DNA of 57,262 nucleotides from an uncultured Myxococcales bacterium. GTDB taxonomy: Bacteria; Myxococcota_A; UBA9042. The translations under genes and the position numbers were made by a program. The stretch lies in contig CAIYBN010000049.1 in NCBI GenBank assembly GCA_903924465.1, positions 1-57,262 of the forward strand. Direction: 5' to 3'. Numbering within the stretch: position 1 is the stretch's first letter; the number at the start of each line of letters is the position of its first letter. A model generated the notes under the pieces. That model worked only from the letters and a program-made list of their open reading frames with translations. It made no database searches and was not told the DNA's origin. Positions 51,085 through 57,262 of the stretch are shown here, in pieces.

Positions 51085-53412
51085 CTACTGGCACTTCGCG
51101 GCGAGACCGGCGAACTGCGAGGCCTTGTACGCTGGCGTCACTTTACCGTTCGCGCCAGCGTTGGGGAAATCCGTCAGCGTCTGGTTCACGTAGTCGAGGC
51201 GTTTGACCCACCACAGGTCGCATTCGTGCAGCAGCTGCGTGAACGTGCCCACCAGGAGGCTGTTGATCCAAATATGGATGGTCGCGGTCGAATCGCCGTA
51301 GTCATGGGCGTCCCAATAGTGAACGCCGATGCGGTAGATGATGCTCTGCGGTGCCGCCATGTTGAGGTTCTCGGGGCCCCAACCGTCGGTGTCGTCGAGC
51401 GCCAGAAACGGATCGTCCTCCGGCAGTTGCGGATCGCCCCAGAAGGGCTGCGGATTGAACCAATAGCAGTCGTACGTCGCGGCAAACCACGGGTCGGGCT
51501 GACCATCGCCATCGCCGTCCACTTGGCAAGCGCACGGCTTGCCGTTGCACATCTTGGGTGGATCGACACAGATGTTGGCCTTCTCGGCATCCGGGTGAGC
51601 AAAGTGCAGATCCAGATCCGAGCCTGCGCCCGGGCCCGTGTCCGTCTTGTTCGTGTCCAACGGCGTGTCCCAGAGCAGTTCGACGTGCAAACCAGCGTCG
51701 GGAATGACCTGCACCGTATACGTCGTCGGCCCACAGCCGTCCTGGCCATCGCTGTCTTTCACGTCCAGCTGGAACTTGTAGACACCGACGACGTTCAGCT
51801 GAATTTGCGGGCCGTTGACCGTGTTCGTCGACGTGCCAAACACCACTTTCGCGGCGGTGTCCGACGGCGAGAAGACGTACGCATCGGTGCCCGGCGGCTG
51901 TTGCACGACCGACCACTTGTACTTCAAGGTCTTGCCCGACGCGACCAGCGACCCCGACGCATCGAGGTGAATCACCGACTGCGGCGGCACTTCCTCGCCT
52001 TCCAGGCAGGAAATGATCGGCGTCGCGCAGCTCGTCGTCACGCCCGTGCATTGCAGCGCCACGATCTTCTGCGGCGTCAGCGTGTTGTCCGTAAACGTCA
52101 GATTCGCGGCAAACGGCGTCTTTTGCGCGGCCGGCGGCGTGCACGTCACTGGCACGGTCACCAGTTGGTTCTTGTGCACGGTAATCGGGGCCACGCCAGC
52201 GGGCGATTGTCCCAGCAAGATGGTCGTCGGATCCAGCAGAAATGACGTGTCGACGTCATCAGCCAAGGCAAACTTGTCCAACAACAGATCTTCGCTGCCG
52301 CAGTTCTTCATGGTCACCGACTTCACCGAAGCCTGACCCACCAGCACGGCGCCCCAGTTGAGCAGCTTGTCCGGCACGATCTGGATGCATGCGACGTTCT
52401 GATTGGCCTTGAGCTGCACGGTCGCTTCCGGGGTCTTGGGATCGTTCGACGAGAACGTCAGTTCCGCGCCGTGGCCCACGGTATCGAGCCCGTGAAACGT
52501 CACGGTCATCGACTTGACGGCGCCAGGCGTCAACAGCCACGGCGGATCGATCGCGAACGGCGTGGGGCTGCCTTCAAATTTCACACCGTCGTCGGTCTGC
52601 AAACTGAAGAACTTCGGCGCGACCTTGGCCAGTGTCAACGCGTGAATTTCCAGATCGCCGTCGCCCTGATTGCTGATCGTCACCGTCGTCGAGGCGTCCT
52701 GGTTCAGCGGCACGGTGAGAAAATCATGCTCCGGCGGGTCGAGCTTGATCGCCGGTGTCCCGACTTTCGCCGCCAGCTTGACGACAAACGTCGTGATCGT
52801 CGGGGCATTGCCCGCCGGCGTCACGGTATCGATGTGCCGAACGGTCAGCGTCGCGTTGCGCGGCCCGTTATCCGTCGGCTTGTGGTAGACGATGCGAATC
52901 GTCTGTTTCTTCGAATGCTTGGCACTCGCGCATGCTTCGTCGAAGGACGGATCATTCGGAATGAGCGTCGGCCATGTCGCGCTGGTGCACGGCACCCAGT
53001 TGGGCGCGCCCGCAGCGCCGGTGCCGTCATCGGTCTGGCAGTCAAACGCGGGCGCCGCGCTGTCCTTGCCGCCCGCTGGCGTCGCGTAGTCCAATTTCAC
53101 CGAGTCGATGGCGATTTCCAACGCACCAAAGCCGGCAGCCATGTTGCTCAGGACGATGTCGTTGTTCGATGTCGCCGAAGTGGCCACGTTGACCGTGTCG
53201 TCGGACTTGATCTGCTTGGAGCCCAAGGCTGCGACGAACACGCCCGCGCGATCGGCACCCAAGTTGCCAGACCCGCCCGAGCAGCTGTTGCTGGGGCCAC
53301 TGGTCGCGTCGCCATTGCCCGGCGAACTGCCGCCGCCGCACGCAACCAGCACAGACAGCCCCGCCAGGACCATCAGATTGCGGCAGAGGCGGTCGTTCAG
53401 GTGGAAGTTCAT
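51085..53412 (-). CDS. Choice-of-anchor surface lipoprotein, paralog 2
   Basis: The 775-residue product has a signal ending VLVACGGGS and then the same architecture: ASH-like domains (DPPEHDFLTVPLNQDASTTV, NQGDGDLEIHALTLAK), a PKD-like domain (VIHLDASGSLVASGKTLKYK) and the shared C-terminal module (SDLDLHFAHP, DGDGDGQPDPWFAATYDC, LDDTDGWGPENLNM, YRIGVHYWDAHDYG). The DxDGDGQxD stretch looks like a calcium loop. ATG 53412 is taken; ATG 53424 is possible and neither has an ideal ribosome site. It follows paralog 3 by 58 bases and precedes paralog 1 by 37, so the three are probably one operon. Confidence 0.85.
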   Translation of the reverse strand: MNFHLNDRLCRNLMVLAGLSVLVACGGGSSPGNGDATSGPSNSCSGGSGNLGADRAGVFVAALGSKQIKSDDTVNVATSATSNNDIVLSNMAAGFGALEIAIDSVKLDYATPAGGKDSAAPAFDCQTDDGTGAAGAPNWVPCTSATWPTLIPNDPSFDEACASAKHSKKQTIRIVYHKPTDNGPRNATLTVRHIDTVTPAGNAPTITTFVVKLAAKVGTPAIKLDPPEHDFLTVPLNQDASTTVTISNQGDGDLEIHALTLAKVAPKFFSLQTDDGVKFEGSPTPFAIDPPWLLTPGAVKSMTVTFHGLDTVGHGAELTFSSNDPKTPEATVQLKANQNVACIQIVPDKLLNWGAVLVGQASVKSVTMKNCGSEDLLLDKFALADDVDTSFLLDPTTILLGQSPAGVAPITVHKNQLVTVPVTCTPPAAQKTPFAANLTFTDNTLTPQKIVALQCTGVTTSCATPIISCLEGEEVPPQSVIHLDASGSLVASGKTLKYKWSVVQQPPGTDAYVFSPSDTAAKVVFGTSTNTVNGPQIQLNVVGVYKFQLDVKDSDGQDGCGPTTYTVQVIPDAGLHVELLWDTPLDTNKTDTGPGAGSDLDLHFAHPDAEKANICVDPPKMCNGKPCACQVDGDGDGQPDPWFAATYDCYWFNPQPFWGDPQLPEDDPFLALDDTDGWGPENLNMAAPQSIIYRIGVHYWDAHDYGDSTATIHIWINSLLVGTFTQLLHECDLWWVKRLDYVNQTLTDFPNAGANGKVTPAYKASQFAGLAAKCQ

Positions 53413-53470
53413 GGGATTCGCCATTTCCTGGACCGCGTGGCTTTCCGCCGATCGCGCACTCAAGGACCGG

Positions 53471-55879
53471 TCACAGTTTGCAATTGGTCGGCGTCGCGCC
53501 GCCCGTCGTGGCCGCAAAGGTCGGATTTACGTAGCAGGGCGTGATGCACCATTCGCCCGTCGGCTGCCACGCTTTGGCCGTGCCCGCGCAGACGTCACCC
53601 GCTTTGCTGCCCGCGGTCTGGTAGCAAATGCTCAGCGGCGGAGCGTTCGTGCCCGTCAACGAGTTGGGCCAGTTGAGCTTGGCCACGTACCACATGTCCA
53701 ACGGATTCATGGGAATCTTGCTGATCTTCAAGGCGACGGCGCCAAACAGGTACACCGTCACCGTCGGGAACGACACGCCAAAGCCATGGTCATTCCAGTA
53801 ATGCACGCCGATCGCGTACCAGCGCGGCAGTGCGGGCGTGCCTTCCGGATGCTCCAGATTCAGGTTCTCCGGGCCAGCGCCATCGGTGTCGTCCAGGTCC
53901 AGGGTCGGGTCGTCCTTGACGGCCGGATCGTTCACGCCCCAAGCAGGCGAGTTGTTGAACCAGAAGCAGTCAAATGGGTTGCTGAACCACGGGTCGCCTT
54001 TGCCGTCGCAGTCGAGATCCGGGCCGGTCGCGAGATAATTGGCAAAGTGCAGGTCCATGTCCGCGCCCGCGGCCGGGCCGGTGTCCGTTTGATCGGGGTC
54101 GGACGGCGTGTCCCACAGCAGCTCGACGTGCACCGCGTTGTTCGGCACCACGAGCACCTGCACGCAGGTCTGTGAGCACGACTTGACGCCGTTCGAGTCG
54201 ATCACGTCCAGGCAAAATTCGTACTCGCCCGCGGCATCCGGCACAAACGTCGGATTCGGGAACGAGTTGCCGGGCTGGAAACCTTTGGCTGAACCCGCAG
54301 GCTGCTTCGCGGTCCATTTGTACGTCTTGATCGGCTGACCGCCCGTGCCCTTGGAGCCATCGCCCTTCAAATGCAGCGTCGTCTGCGGCACGACTTCGGC
54401 GCCTTCCGTCACGTCGATCTTGGCAATCGGGCAGGTCTGCTTCACGCCGACGCCGCTCAGCTTCACAGTCGGCGGTGGGTTGGCAAAGGCATTGGAACTG
54501 ATCTGAATCGTCATGGTGTCGGCCACGGGCTCCGACGACGGATTGTTCGGGTCGGACGGCGGGCTCACGTCGCTCGGCGTGTATTTGACGTTGAATGTCG
54601 TGCTCTTGCCGTTCGCCGGAATGCAGCAGGGCGTGTCCTTCGTCGGGCCCGTGGTGGCGCTGATCGCCGGGCACAGGACCTGCATGGGCGTGAAGTCCAT
54701 GGTAAATTCGCCGGCCGCCGCAGTGCCATCGGCAAAATCGAAGCCGGTGATGCACAGCTCCGTTCCGCCGCAGCTGGTGACCGTAACGACTCGTGAATCT
54801 TCACCGCCAGCCGCCAGCACGCCGCCGAAGTTCACCTCGGTCGGATTCAGCTTGAGGCAGGGCACTTCAGAATTGGCCTTGATCGGGATCGGCGTGCCAT
54901 TGGGCGCACTCGGGTCATTGCAAAACAGGGTCAGCGTCGCGGTCTTCAGCTTGTCGTCGGTCGGCGACACGGTGAGATGCACGTCCTGCGAACCGCCGAC
55001 CGCGATGCTCAGCGGAGTGGGCAAGTCCACCTTGCTCGACGACGACGGAATGTCGGTCAGACCGCCCAGCGCGTCGATCGTGAACACCGGCGAACTCGCG
55101 GTGAACAGAATCGACTTGCACGTCAGAATGCCGTCGCCCTGATTGCGAATCGTGAAGACGCTGTGTTCCTGCGTGTCCGGCTTGACGTAGCCCCACACCA
55201 CTTCGGTCGGGTCGACGGTGATCTTCGGGACGCCCAGCTTGGTCGCCAAGTTGATCGTGTACACGCCTGAGGTCTTCGCGTTCAGATCGAGGTCGTTCAA
55301 GAACGTGATCTTCACCTTCGCATGCCGATCGTTTGTGTCAAACTGCTTGAAGTGAATGATGAAATGTTCGACCGTCACGCGGTTCGCGCCATCATCGAAG
55401 CCGGTCGGCACGATCGCCTTGAACGTGTGCTTGTCGCACGTCTCCTTCTTTTCCGAGTCCCAGCAGGTGAACGCCAAATCGCCGGTCAACTTGTCTTCCT
55501 GCGGACTTGCCGGCTCGTAGACCAATTCCATCTTGGCGATTCGCAGTTCAGCGGCGGCCGTCGTGGAACCGACGTTGCTGATCGCGAACGAAAAGTCGTT
55601 GCTGTTGACCGAATCTGTCGCCGCCGACGCGACCGCCACCGAAATCGTGCCGCCGTTGGTCGCGAGCTGGTTCGTGCTGACGTACTGAATCATCGCCTTG
55701 GCGCTGCAGTCCAACTGGCTGTTGATGATGCACGCCACGGAACCTGACGTTTGGCCAGGGTTCGTGCCGGTCGGCGCGTTGTTGCTGCAGGCGGTCGCGG
55801 CCAAAGCAAGCGCAGCGCATGCCGACACGAAAACCAGTGACCGCTGCACGAAAAATGGAAGCGGAGTGTGTGAGAGCAT
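53471..55879 (-). CDS. Choice-of-anchor surface lipoprotein, paralog 3
   Basis: The 802-residue product has a signal (SLVFVSACAALALAATAC) and the same order of domains: ASH-like (DPTEVVWGYVKPDTQEHSVF, NQGDGILTCKSILF), a PKD-like region (TTLHLKGDGSKGTGGQPIKT) and the shared C-terminal module (ADMDLHFANY, DCDGKGDPWFSNPFDCFWFN, LDDTDGAGPENLNL, YAIGVHYWNDHGFG). ATG 55879 has GAGGACTTGCCGC ahead; the longer frame to 55960 has no site. It is the first gene of the three-gene run and is divergent from the vWA lipoprotein. Confidence 0.86.
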   Translation of the reverse strand: MLSHTPLPFFVQRSLVFVSACAALALAATACSNNAPTGTNPGQTSGSVACIINSQLDCSAKAMIQYVSTNQLATNGGTISVAVASAATDSVNSNDFSFAISNVGSTTAAAELRIAKMELVYEPASPQEDKLTGDLAFTCWDSEKKETCDKHTFKAIVPTGFDDGANRVTVEHFIIHFKQFDTNDRHAKVKITFLNDLDLNAKTSGVYTINLATKLGVPKITVDPTEVVWGYVKPDTQEHSVFTIRNQGDGILTCKSILFTASSPVFTIDALGGLTDIPSSSSKVDLPTPLSIAVGGSQDVHLTVSPTDDKLKTATLTLFCNDPSAPNGTPIPIKANSEVPCLKLNPTEVNFGGVLAAGGEDSRVVTVTSCGGTELCITGFDFADGTAAAGEFTMDFTPMQVLCPAISATTGPTKDTPCCIPANGKSTTFNVKYTPSDVSPPSDPNNPSSEPVADTMTIQISSNAFANPPPTVKLSGVGVKQTCPIAKIDVTEGAEVVPQTTLHLKGDGSKGTGGQPIKTYKWTAKQPAGSAKGFQPGNSFPNPTFVPDAAGEYEFCLDVIDSNGVKSCSQTCVQVLVVPNNAVHVELLWDTPSDPDQTDTGPAAGADMDLHFANYLATGPDLDCDGKGDPWFSNPFDCFWFNNSPAWGVNDPAVKDDPTLDLDDTDGAGPENLNLEHPEGTPALPRWYAIGVHYWNDHGFGVSFPTVTVYLFGAVALKISKIPMNPLDMWYVAKLNWPNSLTGTNAPPLSICYQTAGSKAGDVCAGTAKAWQPTGEWCITPCYVNPTFAATTGGATPTNCKL

Positions 55880-56260
55880 GGCGGCAAGTCCTCGTTTCAC
55901 GTAGATCCCGTTTGTGGCGAAATCGTCTTGCGGCGCAGAGGTCGCCCGACCTGTGCGCACACCAACCCTTGACTCTAGGGTTCTTGCCGCGACGCGTCAA
56001 CTTCCAAATGCCGTGACCGGACTTCGCGTGTAACACGCGCGCAACACCCAGGGCCGGCGTGATACTGGACTTGACTAGAGCGCCTCAACCGGGAACTATC
56101 AACGCCCTGTCGGCGAAGGATTTTGTCCTTCAATGCAGCCAACGTGCGATGCCGAAACGGTTTTCCGGGCACGCCCGCGTCGTCAGAGTGACCCGTTTCC
56201 GGGCGTGAAACGTCCGCCAACGTCTGCACTCCCGACCTCGCGCAGTTCCTGAGGAGCGTC
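55880..56260. other. Divergent region between lipoprotein operon and vWA gene
   Basis: A 381-base spacer with the starts of two divergent surface-protein units. It contains the perfect palindrome CGCGTGTAACACGCG (56025-56039, 7-bp arms around one A), about 146 bases before the minus gene and 222 before the plus gene. Such a site could bind a dimeric regulator of both. No clear promoter hexamers, RNA gene or terminator is seen. Confidence 0.4.
56025..56039. promoter_or_regulatory. Perfect 15-base palindrome, possible operator
   Basis: CGCGTGT-A-ACACGCG lies in the divergent intergenic region between the lipoprotein run and the vWA gene. Both arms match fully. The site could also form a short hairpin. 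No partner site was found, so its function is only a suggestion. Confidence 0.35.
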
Positions 56261-57262
56261 ATGTCGATGAATCTGGACCGCCTGACCCGAGCCAAGTCCG
56301 ACTCCAACAAGCCGAAACTGCGGCGCAGTTCGCTTTCCACCCTTTGGCTGCCATCGATCGCGAGCCTGTTGGGCATCGCGGGCGTCTGGTCCGTGACCGG
56401 TGGACTGGCGTCGTGCGACTCCACGGCCAAGTTCGCCGTGCCCGATCGCAAGTTCTATGCCATCGAAGCTGTGACGGCTTTTCCGGCGAAGATCGACGCC
56501 AACGGCCACGTCGTGGGCCGCGTGTGCGGCGCGCCGTTGCTGGACGTCGATGGCAAGCCGCCGGTGGACTCTGACGGCAATCCGGTGGTGGAGCCGGCGC
56601 CAGGCGAAGCGAACGGTATGGAACTGACGGCGAATTTCATGTCGTCGAGCCTCAGCAAGCCGGCATGCGGCGAAGCGAATGACAAGGACACGTCGATCAA
56701 GGAAGGCGAGCTGATCAACCTGACGCGCGTGCGCACGGACGTGCCGGCGACGGTTTCTGTCGGCAATTTCCAGTTCGCGGCGCGCTGTGTCGGGTCCCAA
56801 ACCGATTTGTCACCGTGTGGCGCGACGGCACAGCCGATCGACGCGTCCTCGGTGGTCTACAAGAACATCGCCGATCGCTGCGATCCGGCCAAGGACGAAG
56901 CGACGCGCATCAACGTGGCGCTCATTCTGGACAACTCGGGTTCGATGAAAGGCAACATCGACAAGGAAATGCTCAAAGAAGACGCCGATGGCTACTACGA
57001 TCCGCCGCCGCCGCCGCTGACCAACGTGGCTTCGGACTGGTACGGCGCGCGTTTCAACGCCGCGAACAACTTCATCGAGAATCTGAACACCAAGGATCGC
57101 GTTGTCGGCTACGTGTTCGACGAAAGCGGCCCGCACGTCGCGGCCTCGGACTCGTTCATCTGCACGGGCACGGGCAATCCGTCGCTGGACAATGCGCCAT
57201 GCCGGCCGGAAGACTCCAGCTCCTGCCCGTCGCCGGGCACGTGCGATCCGGACCCGACGCAA
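56261..57262 (+). CDS. von Willebrand A domain lipoprotein (3' end outside window)
   Basis: The frame starts at ATG 56261 with GAGGAG just before it and continues without a stop to the end of the window (334 codons). A long basic n-region (about 30 residues) precedes a hydrophobic stretch (LPSIASLLGIAGVWSVTGG) and lipobox LASC with Cys52. The vWA fold begins near residue 215 with VALILDNSGSMKG, carrying the MIDAS motif DxSxS at D224-S228. A Pro-rich loop (DPPPPPLTN) and Cys-rich segment follow. vWA domains bind ligands through a metal ion, often in adhesion or surface assembly. It is divergent from the choice-of-anchor lipoproteins, and the C-terminus is unknown. Confidence 0.85.
   Translation, partial: MSMNLDRLTRAKSDSNKPKLRRSSLSTLWLPSIASLLGIAGVWSVTGGLASCDSTAKFAVPDRKFYAIEAVTAFPAKIDANGHVVGRVCGAPLLDVDGKPPVDSDGNPVVEPAPGEANGMELTANFMSSSLSKPACGEANDKDTSIKEGELINLTRVRTDVPATVSVGNFQFAARCVGSQTDLSPCGATAQPIDASSVVYKNIADRCDPAKDEATRINVALILDNSGSMKGNIDKEMLKEDADGYYDPPPPPLTNVASDWYGARFNAANNFIENLNTKDRVVGYVFDESGPHVAASDSFICTGTGNPSLDNAPCRPEDSSSCPSPGTCDPDPTQ

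Noticed and set aside
49146..51206. 686-codon plus-strand open frame over lipoprotein paralog 1
   Set aside because: It is antisense to a protein with a good signal peptide and domains, and its translation is Arg/His/Gln-rich with no motif.

Overview
This is a high-GC, gene-dense chromosomal window that I assign to a Gram-negative, Myxococcota-like (old Deltaproteobacteria) lineage. The reasons are a complete gspC-to-gspN type II secretion operon that includes the delta-type gspN, a perfect sigma-54 promoter, a MYXO-CTERM-like segment joined to an outer-membrane barrel of the MXAN_2562 type, a PEGA protein, and many large cysteine-rich or choice-of-anchor surface lipoproteins. No phage, transposon, CRISPR array, rRNA or tRNA was seen, so it reads as ordinary backbone with lineage-specific surface genes.

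Layout. 1-7.3 kb: the end of a small Ala/Pro/Glu/Lys-rich lipoprotein, then uvrB, then convergent polA, which lies directly behind a 635-residue Cys-repeat lipoprotein. 7.5-11.9 kb: a small lipoprotein, a Kelch-like lipoprotein, a PEGA protein and a 7Fe-type ferredoxin. 11.9-24.4 kb: thiD-like kinase, then the rod-shape/elongasome region (small membrane protein, mreC, mreD, mrdA/PBP2, TauE-type permease, rodA, TMTC-like glycosyltransferase, HD phosphohydrolase), interrupted by one Cys-rich lipoprotein on the opposite strand. 24.4-40.3 kb: one minus-strand type II secretion operon in the order gspC-D-E-F-G-H-I-J-K-L-M-N, with a sigma-54 promoter in front of gspC; no prepilin peptidase (gspO) is present here. 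40.5-48.5 kb: a second Cys-repeat lipoprotein, truA, the MXAN_2561/2562-like fusion, asd, a PP2C phosphatase, asnS and an HU/IHF protein. 48.8-57.3 kb: three tandem paralogous choice-of-anchor lipoproteins and a divergent von Willebrand A lipoprotein that runs off the window.

How the genes work together. MreC, MreD, PBP2 and RodA are the membrane and periplasmic parts of the elongation machine; MreB is not in the window. The secretion operon exports folded periplasmic proteins across the outer membrane. The many lipoproteins, with Cys-rich, ASH-like and vWA domains, are probably surface or periplasmic proteins, some of which could be clients of that system (inference).

Most notable: PBP2 carries three tandem CP[YF]D...CxxC zinc-ribbon-like units in its periplasmic head domain, which I do not recognise from any described PBP2. 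Other points are the sigma-54 promoter of the secretion operon, a 40-residue Met/Gly loop in the GspD gate, the MXAN_2561/2562-like fusion, loss of proofreading residues in PolA, and a somatomedin-B-like Cys module at the end of a bacterial lipoprotein.
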